The translations under genes and the position numbers were made by a program. Of a DNA stretch of 64,000 nt, positions 35,958 to 48,024 are shown piece after piece. Under the pieces are notes generated by a model. That model searched no databases, was not told the DNA's origin, and saw only the letters and a program-made list of their open reading frames with translations. This DNA comes from Branchiostoma belcheri. Its lineage: Eukaryota; Chordata; Leptocardii; Amphioxiformes; Branchiostomatidae. The stretch's first letter is position 1, and every line of letters starts with the position of its first letter. The stretch covers positions 2,253,359-2,317,358 of the forward strand of contig NW_017803854.1 in the NCBI RefSeq assembly GCF_001625305.1. Direction: 5' to 3'.

Positions 35958-36302
35958 NNNNNNNNNNNNNNNNNNNNNNNNNNNNNNNNNNNNNNNNNNN
36001 NNNNNNNNNNNNNNNNNNNNNNNNNNNNNNNNNNNNNNNNNNNNNNNNNNNNNNNNNNNNNNNNNNNNNNNNNNNNNNNNNNNNNNNNNNNNNNNNNNNN
36101 NNNNNNNNNNNNNNNNNNNNNNNNNNNNNNNNNNNNNNNNNNNNNNNNNNNNNNNNNNNNNNNNNNNNNNNNNNNNNNNNNNNNNNNNNNNNNNNNNNNN
36201 NNNNNNNNNNNNNNNNNNNNNNNNNNNNNNNNNNNNNNNNNNNNNNNNNNNNNNNNNNNNNNNNNNNNNNNNNNNNNNNNNNNNNNNNNNNNNNNNNNNN
36301 NN
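35958..36302. other. Assembly gap (345 N) hiding exon 9 of paralogue 2
   Basis: The gap starts inside a (CT)n run. By comparison with 45461-45570, the first half of the Ly6 domain should lie inside it. Confidence 0.97.
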
Positions 36303-36644
36303 CGCGGTTATCACACAGGCTTCCAAAGTTCGATAGAATAACTCGAACGCGTTTCGGATACACCGATTTCGAAAATTCGAATACCGGAATGTTGGAACTA
36401 ATGTTGTTACATTTTTTTGCTCATGGACACCAACTTTTCTCAACTTCTGCACATTTCGCATTGAAATGTTTGTTTTGTCGGGTAGGCACGGAAATACCAC
36501 ATGGTGGATTTTATCTTTCCCTCCAGGTGGAACGGATCGGAGACGGGCAGACATGTCGTACAGGCGGAGCTGCCAGCCGTCCTGCACCGCCTACTGGGAG
36601 TACGAGATCTGCATGACAGCCGACGGGCAGGACAGGTAAAACCC

Positions 36645-36835
36645 TGCATGGTTGTATCCAGAACAGAGCCATGCTCAGGCTCGGCTCTGGATAGTCCAGG
36701 CATATCCAGAACCATGCTTTATCCACAGCCATGCTCAGACACGGGTCTGGATAGTCCGTGCGTATCCAGAACCGTGCCTTTGGCAACTGTACGTTCTCGG
36801 ACACGCGGAGACTACCCAGTAATGTGCCAGATCCT
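36645..36835. repeat. Clustered TATCCAGAACCGTGC motifs in intron 10
   Basis: Variants of GTATCCAGAACCATGC, in both orientations with GGCTCTGGATAGTCC, recur four to five times directly after exon 10. The same cluster occurs at about 46120-46275 and 56308-56450. They can fold into nested hairpins; origin unknown. Confidence 0.7.
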
Positions 36836-38139
36836 AAGCAGGAATAGAAGTAGATAGGCACGGCTCTGTATGGGTACGATAGGCCCCCCTCACTGGTTTA
36901 CTGTGCACTTATAAGATAGGTGTTCCTGGATATTAGCTGGCTCACTAGAACACCTAGCTTCCATGCATAGTAAACCAGTCATGATTGCTGATGAAGATGA
37001 CAGGCGGTCATCAAAACGTCGGTTCTTGTGAAACAACTGGTTGTGAATAAATAACTTTGCTATTCAATCATTCACCAACCTGGTGATTAACCAAATTATT
37101 CACGGATATCATTTCTTGAAAGTTCATATGTGTTGGTAGACTGGAGTTGTACCGTCGAGTTGTACAGTCGAGTTGTACAGTCGAAAATTTGGGTGAGTCC
37201 AATTTATTGTGTTAGATATTACAGTTTAAACTTGCTTCATAATTCACGGATACCATCCATCTTTTCTTACAGGTGTGCAAACTGTGCTGCACGGAGGACA
37301 GATGCAACACTCACGTCCTGACCGGCCACAACGACCCTCGGGCCCCCGCCCTCAGTGGCAACAGCGGTGCCGAGGGGATCCTGGCGTCCCTCGGGATTGT
37401 GTCCGTTCTTGCGCTGGCAGTGTGTGCGGATATTCTGTCACTTGTCACTTAGGCCTAGGTAAAAAAAATGAGTGTTTCCGGTTCCCGACCGGCCCTAGCA
37501 AATACTTCACCCACCGACGCTACTGGCGTGTTCTTTCGTGGGCCGACCCCCAGGCCCTGGCAAGTCCATGAAATTTCAAACCCTTTAAAACGCTATTATT
37601 GACGCGTTTTCATAAATATTTGTCCCTTCTACACAAACAGACGGAGGGACTGGTCCTTGGGACACAAATAATTATGGTACGACGCGGTTTGCTTTGTTAC
37701 ACTGTATTTTGTTGAATCACTTCTGCCAAAATCTATAAAAAAAAAGAGAGAATCCCTAGCCCTACCTACCGACCCCCGACTAAAACCGGAAACAAAGCAT
37801 TAATTTCTTAGGCCTTCAAGTGCATGCCCCCTCCCAAAAAACGACGGCTATAGCAGCCAAAGTAGAGTTTAGAGTTTCAGAGTAAAGGAAGTGTTTGGAG
37901 GTCGGGTTAGTGAGGAAAGAAGTGCACGAAATTATGACCAGAAGGTCCATAGTACTAGTAACTATGTGAAAATACGTTTATTCATGAATAACCGACAAAC
38001 TGCCAACTTAGTAACATTGGTGCAGTTTAAAGTATTTTTAATATTGATGTGTTGAGCACCATTCACTGATTTGAATGCAGTTCGAAAACACGTTTGAGAA
38101 TGTCCTGTTTAGACACCACGACTGTGTGTTAATTTTTTT

Positions 38140-38265
38140 CATGACCTTCCTGGGAACAAGATCATGATTCATACCCATGAAAATCGTGCTGGAGGGGACT
38201 CGTTCCCAGAGATGGCGCGACTGAGAAGGTGTGATGACATTTTGTCTCCCTCTGAGTCTTGAATT
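38140..38265 (+). promoter_or_regulatory. Conserved 3' UTR block with stem, paralogue 2
   Basis: Bases from CATGACCTTCCTGGGAACAA to CCTCTGAGTCTTGAA are almost identical in the 3' UTRs of paralogues 2, 3 and 4. CTGGGAAC (38150-38157) pairs with GTTCCCAG (38202-38209). A role in mRNA stability or processing is inferred from conservation beside diverged UTR. Confidence 0.4.
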
Positions 38266-38298
38266 AAAAAAAACACCATGTTAAGTTCTGTAACTCGA

Positions 38299-38304
38299 AA
38301 TAAA
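38299..38304 (+). terminator. Poly(A) signal of paralogue 2
   Basis: AATAAA is followed by a G/T-rich stretch (GTTCTTGCTTCTTGC and TTCTGTGTTGTTTTG). It is conserved at the end of paralogues 3 and 4. Confidence 0.7.
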
Positions 38305-38404
38305 GTTCTTGCTTCTTGCTACCATCTCGGTATTCTGTGTTGTTTTGACCCTACAGAGAACTATGCAAAGACACTATTATTTGTTTAAAGCGAAGCTCTA
38401 TTAG

Positions 38405-38711
38405 GAAACGCTAATACCCTTAAATCAATTAACCTGTATTTCAACCTGGGAAAACAACCCACGACAAAAAACTACTGTTGCAAATGGAAAAATCAACTTA
38501 TCGCCGCTAATCTCCGATATCCACTTAACTTTGTAACAACTCCTGGATACCAGGATTCCGTTTTCCTAGCAACTAACGAGATTTTAAAGCCACGTCGCTC
38601 ACTCAAAATCTCCAAACCAAGAAAAGTACTTCACATCTAACAGACGTCCCCCCGATCGTACCCCGAGAGGCTTTGGACAACATCGGACCCTTCTAAGACA
38701 AGATATTTGTG
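38405..38711 (+). promoter_or_regulatory. Conserved upstream block of paralogue 3
   Basis: Same block as before 28332. TTTTAAAG lies about 130 bases before the ATG, preceded by GGATTCCGTTTTCCTAGCAA. It starts about 100 bases after the preceding poly(A) signal, so the intergenic space is very short. Confidence 0.45.
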
Positions 38712-41700
38712 ATGCAGGGAGGCGGATTCTTCTTCTTGGTGGTTGGCCTCGTGTTGAGTCGCCACGCAGGTGAGTTCAGCCAGCCGCCTCAAAAATGAGT
38801 GTTCTTGCCCGGGGCGTTTTCCCTGGTAACATACCAATCTAAGGCCCCAGCGTCAACACCAAGTCTACAGGCAGTCAATCAGAAAATCACTATCGAGGTA
38901 TTTTTAAATGACGAAATGGCCTGAGGGCAAAATGAAGTACTTGATTAAAACCAAAGCTTGATATCAATCTTTTTAAGCCAGAAGTCGAGTGACTCGTACT
39001 TCTATTGGTTTTGTGGTAAACTGTGCGGCGAGCTTTATCCATTGCTTTTTTTGGCACAGAAAAGGTAGTTCTATGAATGGATTTTGCATCCAGGTACCTT
39101 ATAATATACGAAATAAATCCTGGATAAGGTTGTTAACGTGATAACGAAAAGACATTTTAGACACTACATTAATGTTTCTCACTTAAGTGATGAAAGACTC
39201 TGTGAAAGTGATCTCAACGAAGAGCTAATCTTCCACCGGTGGTGGCAGAGAAAACAGGTTGTTGTGCCGGGTAAATTCCACCAGCTCTTTTCGACTGTAT
39301 GCCAGGGCTTCCATACTCGCTCCCTAATGAATATTGAGCGAGTATGGAAGCCCCGGCATACAAATAGGATGGCACCCATGCCAGGCTATGTCTTACAGTC
39401 ATCACTTATTAATACTACCCGAGTCACCCAGAATGCAAATCGATCAGTGTTCTCTCAACCATCGCACCATTTTAAGAAATTCTCGCCAGTCGCTACGTCC
39501 AATTCGATAACGGAGGTTGCTCGGTGATTTTAAATTTGCCGACCTTCCGGCGATCAAAAAATACGGCAGAAAACACTGTGTGACACCGGGCCTAAGGACT
39601 GCGACCCTTTCCAGTAGCGTGCGTATTGGGCCTTAGCGACAAAAGCCGGGATTCGAACCCTCAGCCCGTTGGGCCATTAGACTACGCACGCTGGTCGAGA
39701 TGTCTGCCTCTGTTACGGACTTTATATCATTATATCCATTTGTTTCATTTATCTATTTTGAAAAACACAAATTTACTTCACTGAAGTCTTTCCTGGAGTA
39801 AGAAAGTGAGCTGACAGCGAACGGCGAAGGTTGTCCGTACCTAACTTTGTATTGTTTTGTTTTGTTTTTCTACACAACAAACGTATAAACCGTTTCCTCC
39901 GATCCGGGGGCCCTTGTGGTTACGTGTGTGGTCGACCACCAACCCTTCTTCACCAACAACAACAGAGGGACAGACCAGCGCAAACCTGAATCAAGGTTAG
40001 GAATTCTTCTATCATATCTACGGGACTGAGTGAGTGAGTGAGTGAGTGAGTGATTGAGTGAGTGAATGAGTGATTGAGTGAGTGAATGAGTTCGTGAGTG
40101 AGTAAGTGAGTGAGTGAGTGAGTGAGTGAGTGAGTGAGTGAGTGAGTGAGTGAGTGAGTGAAAAGCTAGGTTGCCAATCAATATTTCAGACTGCCGTCAA
40201 CGCCGGCTGTTTACTTTAGAAGGCAAGGCATAAGCCGGTGCACCTGTGAAGGTATCGCTAACAGGCTGGCCAAGGCAGGACAAAGTTTATTTCAGAAGCC
40301 GTAACTTTCGTACCAGGCAACGTGGCGTCTGCAATACGTCTAGCACATAGACACACTCTTCACTCCCAATGTCTGTTTGGCAGTGATGTTGTTAACATGC
40401 GTGCCTCACTCCAGGCTACTTAATTGTCAATGTAACACCGAGATACGGGTGGGCTTGACCACAGAACAGGTAGCTAGTTACGGGGTTCGTTTGTTTCATA
40501 TATCCATAATGTAGCATTTACTGAGTTAAAATGCATGAGCCATTTGCTTTGCCATTCTTCCAGCGTGTTCAGATTTTTTTGTAAAAGTTGTGAGTCATTC
40601 TGTGTAGTCATTCAGCTCTACATATAATAGACAGTCCTCAGCAAAGAATCTCAACTTTGAGTCAAGCTGATCTGGTAGGTCATTAACATACAAGAGGAAT
40701 AGTAATGGCCCCAGGATAATTCCTTGTGGAACTCTTGACGCTACTCTAACTGGAGCCGAAGCCTTCCCTTCCACCACTACTGTTTGCTCCCTGTTGAATA
40801 AAAAACTTGAAACGAATTGAGTGTTGTTCCTTGGATTCCATAATACTCCAGTTTTAAATGAGCCTGCCGTGGAGAACTTTGTCGAACGCTTTTGTGAAGT
40901 CGAGTATCGCTAAATCTACCTGCTTTTTACTGTTCAGCGCACCAGCTATGCCATGAACTGTTAGTATGAGCTGCGTTTCTGTGGATCGCTTAGCTCTATA
41001 AAACCCGTGCCGGTAGTCCGTCCATATGTTGTGACTTTCTAAAGTGAGTGTTATACCATTGTTATACAGGATGCCAACGGGAGGACGGTGGATCCATGGT
41101 GCTGCGAGGTTTGTCTGGCACCATATCCAGCCCCGGCTACCCGACCATGTACCCGCCTAACTCTGCCTGCGCGTGAGTACAGCATGCTACTGTCATAAAC
41201 ACAACGAAAGTATAACGACTTCCGTAACGTTAGGTCTTGCACACCTATACCCACGAACAAGAATAAGTAGATTCAAATGAACTTAAATTGACATACATAT
41301 CATATGATACCCTTGTACCGGTATCTCATAATGACAACACCAGATTTTCTGTTTGCAACATTTTCAGACTACGCAAACCTAAAACGAACAGCAGGAAACT
41401 TTCCTTTCTAGTTCCGTATCGTGCGATTGCGCTTTGGTATGACTTCCCACCCAACGTTAAGACACTGTGTGACCTACATGTACCAAGCTTTAAGAAAGCT
41501 ATTATTGAAACAGTGCCAGCTGTAATGTTGATTTGTGTGTTCATTGTTCACTTTGTGATGTAGTATGTTTCTAAATGTGTTTACTGTATTTTTCTGTACT
41601 ATTTCCATTTGTATCATGTCATTTTAAATGTATGTGTTTGACTTTAAGCCTTGGAACACTAGACCAGCAGGGTTAAAAGGTTTCGAAAAAAATGAAATGA

Positions 41701-44700
41701 TTACCTGCTGAGTGTATCGTATAGTATTCACTGCTGGTTCTAAAATCTCTAAACATTCTTTGATGCATTTGCCGATTTCTACACAGTAATGGTTATCTCC
41801 TTGTACAATGTAATTTAATTCATTTATAGGGCGGAATGTACCAGTAGTAGATTCGTTTGTACACGTGGAAGGGAGGGTGAACATCTTTGAGTGTTTATCG
41901 TCATGTCGTTAACAACCAATGATAAAGTGACAATCATCTTCAATAAAACTAAGGACATATTGACTGCACTTCCGATGGTTTCCACCAGGTATGTAATCAC
42001 GGTGGATGAAGGCAAACGGATCATCATAGTCTTCAATGCGTTAGACATCGAGCGACAGTCTGCGTGTAGCTACGACTACCTCCAGGTAAGGGAAATGTAG
42101 ATAATACCTGTCATGAAGTCATACTGTGTGTCAACTAAGGCGATGCATGGCAACCTAACCTAGTGCGTAGTAAACTAGAACAGATCTGAGCAATCCAACC
42201 TAACCTAGGGTAAATGAGATCCTTAACGCTGATTTGCCAATATCTTAAACTCGAGCAGATCGCCATGCACTAGAGGGCACAGGAAATGTATAAAAGGAGA
42301 AGTGGTTCGATCTCTCTGTCATTCTTGAGGAAGACAAATAAAGTCGAAACTGGTTGAATTCCGTCTCAGCGCTGTTATTCTCCCAAAGCTACGATAATCA
42401 AAGCCAGGATATGTATGTATATATATGTATGTATGAATGGTGTAGATAATACCTGTATTTGCAGAATCATGCCCGCAGGCTAATTGCTTGTACAGTGTTA
42501 AAGAAAGTACTGTCGGATCAACTTATACTAAGTACCTATACTACGTTTACTGTTTGTCTTTTTTGTAGGCGGTGGATAATAATTTTGACTGGTTTTGTGA
42601 TCTTAGTATAGACAAAGTCTTTTGATGATCTTCTAAATGGACGAAAGATTAGGAAATTGTGTCAACTGTCTGAAATAATCTTTTTCTGTCGGTAAATATA
42701 GACAAGAAAGGTATCATTTTCAAAGCAAATGCATCACGTTTACCCTCACATGGTCTAGCCTATGGCCTAACAAACTCCTGCTCCGGTCTCAGGGTGGACA
42801 TCTTGCAAAAATGAGTCACCTGTTAATATAATAAATTAACTAATAAACTTAACTTGAAAGTTTACCAACCATGTGCATTTTTTGCCATGGCTAGGTTCGT
42901 GATGGTGCCGAAACCACGGCCGACTCCCTGGCCAAGGTTTGCGGTAACACACTCCCAGACCCGATAACCAGCACAGGGAACAGCGTGCTAATCAACTTTC
43001 GGTATGTCGCGTGCACTTTTTAGTTTTTTTTATCATTTTTAGTTATCGTTCGGGTACATTTATGTCAGTTGTTAACAGTGTTAGAAAAGCAGAAATATCT
43101 TCTTTTACAGAAACTGCAGTAAATGATTGTAAGAAGAGTTTTGGGGGGACGACGCTTTGTTGAATGTACATTGTCCAGTATATAGTCTTTTGAAGGGGCG
43201 TTGTACGACCATTAAGAAAACATACGGTGTATCCTATAGAATAGTCGCGCAATCGTGCAAGTTAAATATTAGAATGGCATGCTTCTATGGTGATATACTC
43301 TCCATGACCGCCCATTGTGCGTGTGTTACAATTTACCTCAAAGTAAAATTGTGACTATGATACAGCATAAAAAGAAATGCTTACAATGCAAGACTTCTTC
43401 AGGTCGGATACGAGCGTTGGCGGCGAGGGTTTTGACCTGGAGTGGTCGGTGGAGTGCCTGCCGGACCTGTTCTCCTGCGACTACGCCGCCACCTGCATCG
43501 AACAGTCCCGGAAGTGCGACCTGGTCCAGGACTGCAACGACTGGGCGGACGAGGGGGAAGAGTGCTTGGCGCAGGGTCTGGGGGCTTACGCTGCCTTCAG
43601 CGCAGGTATGATATTCTTTTTCGCACACATACGTGTACATTAATCTCCAAGCAGATTTTTTATTGATTTTAGACACCATCCAATTCAATGTTTACGTCTT
43701 TTTCTTTTACCTCACAGGGTGCCAAAGCGACGTCCAGAACATCGCGGAATCCGGCAACCTGAGTACTCCCAACTACCCTGACTTCTACATCGCCGGGATG
43801 GACTGTAGCTGGTCCCTGACCGCGGCTCCTGAGTCGGACGGACGCTACCCCGTCCTCATGGCCAGCTTCACGGGCGACTTCGGCGTCGCCTGCAGCTCAG
43901 GGAGCATTCAGGTAATGCTGGAGTCACATTTCCAACGAGGCCCGCGCGGTCTGTCCCGATCTAGACGCCGGGCCGGCGGACGCCGGCTGTCATGATCCTC
44001 ATAACACTAATTTAGTCAGACATGGACGGTTATATATAGGTCAGGTCGTACAATCGTCGCACGATCGCAAACTGAGGCCATTCTTTGGATACTAGTAGTC
44101 GTGCATGTGTCGTGCAAAATTCTGCTGTCGGTGAGTATTCGTTCTATCACAGCCTGTGCTATCTGACAAATCCAGAATCGTTTGACGGCCTACGACGAAG
44201 GTGATCTGGAACTGCATTGAGCACCTTGAACTACATATAAATGTGGTGTCTTGTGGCGTAACGGCAGAGTGCTCGACTCGGAAACAAGAGGTCTCGGGTT
44301 CGAGTCCTGACATGCCACCGATCTTGTACCCTAGGGAACGGCACTACACACGACTTTCCTCAGTTAACTCTAACAACAGCTGCCTTTTTCCCACGTGTAT
44401 TGTACTGTTACAATTTCAATAAATGAAAAATAAAATCTCCTCACACTAATTCCACTCTTACAGATCAGAACCACTGACAGCAACGGACAGGTCGCGAGCA
44501 CGACCAAGTGTGGGGAGCGCGGCGGACCCGTCGCGATCGGCGCGGAGGAGGGACAGACCATGACCCTGACCTTCTCCCCGAGCTCCCAACCCATCGGACA
44601 CGGCTACATGCTGGAGTGGAGCCTCTGCCCGCCGGATTCCCTGGCGTGTCCGGAGATCGGACAATGTTTCCCTCCGGAAAGCGGAGTGACCACCTGCCCA

Positions 44701-45226
44701 AGCAGTATGCCTACAACACAGGCGACGGGTAAGTTTTGATCCTGCCATGCCACTTCACTCGGGTGAAAATGAGTACCTAGCTTCGGTTAGGGACATCCCT
44801 TGGTTAGGACGTTAAATGGATGTCCCGTGTTTGGGGAGAGCCACACCCCACGCACGTTAAAGAACCCACCACACCTTTCAACATAGAGTAGGGACGTGCC
44901 CCTTGGTGCTGGTTTGAAGCTAAGAAATTCCTGTAGGTCCACTAGGAACAAGTAAGACGCCCATCAACATTGGAACGCTATTCATTCCGTCATGTCAGGC
45001 TAATGATATAACCTTATCATGTGCATGTGACAATCAGATCTTGCGTTGTTGCAGCGACCGGTGCTGGGGTCAGCTCGGGAAGCGGAGTGACTGGGGGAAC
45101 TACTCTCCGCAGAAGCTCCACCGTGCGCCCTAACAGCGTCACTACAACGGCCTGGGACAACTCGACAATGTTCACTGAAGGTGGGAGAGAACACTCACCT
45201 TATGCGTTATGCATTCAGTGTATTCT

Positions 45227-45266
<40 letters not shown>

Positions 45267-46793
45267 TCTCTCTCTCCCCTCTCTCACTCTCCTCTTCTCT
45301 TGGATGTCCATCGTCAGTCGAGACGATCTGCCAAAGTGCTATGAGGTTCTCACGTGCGCAGTACTACGTTCTGCCGACGTGCCCGTCTAACGTACTGTGG
45401 TAGACAGCTGTCTGGAGAAAAGATTTAGGGACTGACTTTCCTACTTTCTGTCCGCTCCAGGTCCAGACAACACCATGTGCTACAGTTGCGAGGGAACAGG
45501 CCGGGAGTGCATGACGGGAAACGGAATAGGGGGAACTGCCATGGAGTGTCAAGAGGATGAGGCATGCTGGGTAAGTTTAGAATTTGCACATTAGGATTAG
45601 AATTCCCAATCCTAACGTTTCATTCGTAATTGATTTTTACTGTTTTAACTTTAGATCTTTTGAGTTTAGTGTCAAGCTTTAATTTCCCTTTGCATTTTAC
45701 TCTCTAGAACATAAGAGTTTTAACATTTTCCTACCTGCCATTGTTTCGGCAACTAGTCAGCTCGGCCGCGGTCGGATCTCTCGCGGTTATCACACATGCT
45801 TCCAAAGTTCGATAGGATAATTCGAACGCGTTTCGGATGCACCGATTTCGAAAATACCGGAATGTTGGAACTAGTTTTTCATTTTTCTTTGCTCATGGAC
45901 ACCAACTTTTCTCAACTTTCGCACATTTCGCATTGAATATTTGTTTTATCGGGTAGGTATGAAATACCGCACGGTGGATTCCGTCTTTCCCTTCAGGTGG
46001 AACGGATCGGAGAGGGGCAGAACGTGTCGTACAGGCGGAGCTGCCAGCCGTCCTGCAACGCCTACTGGGAGTACGAGATCTGCATGACAGCCGACGGACA
46101 GGACAAGGTAAGGCCCTGCATGGTTGTATCCAGAACCGTGCTCAGGCTCGGCTCTGGATAGTCCAGGGCTCCAGGCATATCCGGAACCGTGCTTTATCCA
46201 GAACCATGCTCAGACACGGGTCTGGATAGTCCGTGCGTATCCAGAACCGTGCCTTGGGCAACTGTACGTTCTCGGACACGCGGAGACTACCCAGTAATGT
46301 GCCAGATCCTAAGCAGGAATAGAAGTAGAAAGGCACGGCTCTGCATGGGTACGATAGGCCCGCTCACATTCGTCACTGTTACTGGTTTACTGTACATTTA
46401 TATGATAGGTGTTCCTGGATATTAGCTGGTTCACTAGAACACCTAGCTTCAGTGTACAGTAAACCAGTCATGATTGCTGATGAAGATAACAGACATCAAA
46501 ACGTCGGTTCTTGTGAAACAACTGGTTGTGAATAAATAACTTTGCTATTCAATCATTTACCAACCTGGTGATTAACCAAATTATTCACGGATATCCTCCA
46601 TTTTTTCTTACAGGTGTGCAAACTGTGCTGCACGGAGGACAGGTGCAACACTCACGTCCTGACGGGCCACAACGACCCTCGGGCCCCCGCCCTCAGTGGC
46701 AACAGCGGTGCCGAGGGGATCCTGGCGTCCCTCGGGCTTGTGTCCGTCCTTGCGCTGGCAGTGTGTGCGGATATTCTGTCACTTATCGCTTAG
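38712..46793 (+). CDS. GPI-anchored CUB-LDLa-CUB-Ly6 protein, paralogue 3 (complete)
   Basis: Exons 38712-38769, 41070-41172, 41989-42085, 42895-43001, 43403-43605, 43718-43911, 44464-44728, 45055-45180, 45461-45570, 45997-46107 and 46614-46793 join to 517 residues (527 with candidate exon 1b). The signal peptide is MQGGGFFFLVVGLVLSRHA. CUB 1 spans about 21-138. LDLa (about 140-176) has six cysteines and acidic calcium-site residues (CDLVQDCNDWADEGEEC). CUB 2 spans about 190-305. A four-Cys remnant of a second LDLa (CPPDSLACPEIGEC) precedes a Ser/Thr-rich linker. The Ly6/uPAR domain runs CYSCEGTGREC to CCTEDRCN, and the hydrophobic tail (ILASLGLVSVLALAVCADIL) fits GPI attachment near SGNSGAEG. 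This is the best template for the array. Confidence 0.88.
38790..38880 (+). promoter_or_regulatory. Conserved intron-1 block, paralogue 3
   Basis: Same block as 28500-28590, only about 25 bases past exon 1 here because a short CTCGTGACC insertion is missing. Confidence 0.35.
39295..39380. repeat. Foldback element in intron 1, paralogue 3
   Basis: Arms GCTTCCATACTCGCTC and GAGCGAGTATGGAAGC flank a short loop, followed by GCATACAAATAGGATGG. It is related to the palindrome at 14609-14726 and absent from paralogue 2. Confidence 0.8.
39560..39705 (-). mobile_element. tRNA-headed SINE (minus strand), paralogue 3 intron 1
   Basis: On the minus strand CAGCGTGCGTAGTCTAATGG (box A side) precedes GGGTTCGAATCCCGG (box B). 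It is the same family as 31948-32248, with copies at 49290-49425 and 59835-59955. Confidence 0.75.
39966..39995 (+). CDS. Candidate 30-nt exon 1b of paralogue 3
   Basis: AACAACAG precedes, and AAG|GTTAGG follows, 30 bases encoding EGQTSANLNQ in phase 1-1. Confidence 0.5.
40025..40160. repeat. (GAGT)n microsatellite, paralogue 3
   Basis: Interrupted GAGT array with GATT and GAAT variants. Confidence 0.97.
40370..41045 (-). mobile_element. LINE reverse-transcriptase fragment, paralogue 3 intron 1
   Basis: The minus strand encodes VASRVPQGIILGPLLFLLYV and NDLPDQLDSKLRFFAEDCLL, the palm motifs of a CR1/Jockey-type reverse transcriptase, with FADD changed to FAED. It ends about 25 bases before the exon-2 acceptor. 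Non-functional. Confidence 0.8.
44227..44365 (+). mobile_element. tRNA-headed SINE, paralogue 3 intron 6
   Basis: GTGGCGTAACGGCAGAGTG and GGGTTCGAGTCC form the A- and B-box-like head, followed by TGCCACCGATCTTG. The equivalent copy is at 54463-54575. Confidence 0.7.
44729..44950 (+). mobile_element. SINE body abutting the exon-7 donor, paralogue 3
   Basis: Same position as 35344-35600, but with an internal deletion of the CCGATCTTGTGCCC segment. Confidence 0.7.
45231..45297. repeat. (CT)n microsatellite, paralogue 3 intron 8
   Basis: A long CT run precedes the cryptic exon-like segment. The equivalent run ends in the N gap in paralogue 2. Confidence 0.97.
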
Positions 46794-47614
46794 GCTTAGG
46801 TAAAAAAAATGAGTGTTTCCGGTTCACGACCGACCCTAGCAAATACTTCACCCACCGACGCTACTGGCGTGTTCTTTCGTGGGCCGACCCCTAGGCCCTG
46901 CAAGTCCATGAAATTTCAAACCCTTTAAAACGCTTTTATTGACGCGTTTTCATAAATATTTGTCCCTTCTACACAAACAAACGTAGGGACTGGTCCTTGG
47001 GATATAAATAATTATGACGCGGTTTACTTTGTTAAACTGCATTTTGTTGAATCACTTCAGCCAAAATCTAAAAAAAAGAGAGAATCCCTAGCCCTACCTA
47101 CCGACCATCGACTAAAACCGGAAACACAGCATTAATTTCTTAGGCCTCACAGCCTTCAAGTGCATGCCCCCTCCCAAAAAACGACGGCTATAGCAGCCAA
47201 AGTAGAGTTTAGAGTTTCAGAGTAAAGGAAGTGTTTGGAGGTCGGGTTAGTGAGGAAAGAAGTGCACGAAATTATGACCAGAAGGTCCATAGTAACTATG
47301 TGAAAATACGTTATTCATGAATAACTGACAACTGTATTTTTGATATTGATGTGTTGAGCACCATTCACTGATTTGAATGCAGTTCGAAAACACGTTTGAG
47401 CGTGTCCTGTTTAGACATCACGACTGTGTGTTAATTTTTTTTTCATGACCTTCCTGGGAACAAGATCATGATTCATGCCCATGAAAATCGTGCTGGAGGG
47501 AACTCGTTCCCAGAGATGGCGCGACTGAGAAGGTGTGATGACATTTTGTCTCCCTCTGAGTCTTGAATTAAAAAAACACCAATGTTAAGTTCTGTAACTC
47601 GAATAAGTTCTTAG
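46794..47614 (+). other. 3' UTR of paralogue 3
   Basis: It is colinear with 37453-38300 and includes the conserved stem block at about 47445-47570. It ends at an AATAAG-type degenerate poly(A) motif before the N gap. Confidence 0.7.
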
Positions 47615-47912
47615 NNNNNNNNNNNNNNNNNNNNNNNNNNNNNNNNNNNNNNNNNNNNNNNNNNNNNNNNNNNNNNNNNNNNNNNNNNNNNNNNNNNNNN
47701 NNNNNNNNNNNNNNNNNNNNNNNNNNNNNNNNNNNNNNNNNNNNNNNNNNNNNNNNNNNNNNNNNNNNNNNNNNNNNNNNNNNNNNNNNNNNNNNNNNNN
47801 NNNNNNNNNNNNNNNNNNNNNNNNNNNNNNNNNNNNNNNNNNNNNNNNNNNNNNNNNNNNNNNNNNNNNNNNNNNNNNNNNNNNNNNNNNNNNNNNNNNN
47901 NNNNNNNNNNNN
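47615..47912. other. Assembly gap (298 N) at the end of the paralogue 3 3' UTR
   Basis: Both gap edges carry the same motif (ACTCGAATAAGTTCTTAG before, ACTCGAAATAAAGTTCTTGC after), suggesting a local duplication or an assembly overlap. Confidence 0.97.
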
Positions 47913-47918
47913 ACTCGA

Positions 47919-47924
47919 AATAAA
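47919..47924 (+). terminator. Poly(A) signal of paralogue 3
   Basis: AATAAA in the same context as at 38299, just after the gap. Confidence 0.65.
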
Positions 47925-48024
47925 GTTCTTGCTTCTTGCTACCATCTCGGTATTCTGTGTTGTTTTGACCCTACAGAGAACTATGCAAAGACACTATTAT
48001 TTGTTTAAAGCGAAGCTCTATTAG

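Larger units (their letters stand above)
28332..37452 (+). pseudogene. CUB-LDLa-CUB-Ly6 paralogue 2, frameshifted in the Ly6 domain and gapped
   Basis: Exons: 28332-28389, (1b 29904-29933), 30586-30685, 31072-31168, 32300-32406, 33298-33500, 33958-34151, 35085-35343, 35774-35896, one lost in the N run, 36527-36635, 37273-37452. All are in frame up to exon 8; indels relative to paralogue 3 are -3 in exon 2, -6 in exon 7 and -3 in exon 8. Signal peptide, first CUB (C in GCQ, SAC, GCV and KVCG), LDLa (CDYAAICINESRKCDLVQDC), second CUB and linker all look normal. Exon 10 lacks one base after GACGGGCAGA and a second just before its donor (109 against 111 nt), so translation would stop at 36614-36616, before the GPI tail. 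It is either a young pseudogene, a truncated secreted form, or an assembly error next to the gap. Confidence 0.75.
37453..38404 (+). other. 3' UTR and spacer between paralogues 2 and 3
   Basis: Homologous 3' UTR sequence follows the stop at 37450-37452. The conserved poly(A)-proximal block and AATAAA near 38299 mark the transcript end. The next gene's upstream block begins about 100 bases later. Confidence 0.7.

Noticed and set aside
35891..36616. 241-residue open frame spanning the gap in paralogue 2
   Set aside because: It exists only because N codons are read as unknown residues. Its tail is the shifted frame of exon 10.
39640..39700. tRNA gene on the minus strand (also 49355, 59890; + strand 23711, 31960)
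   Set aside because: A- and B-box motifs are present, but no full cloverleaf was found and each is joined to a SINE body with equivalent copies nearby.
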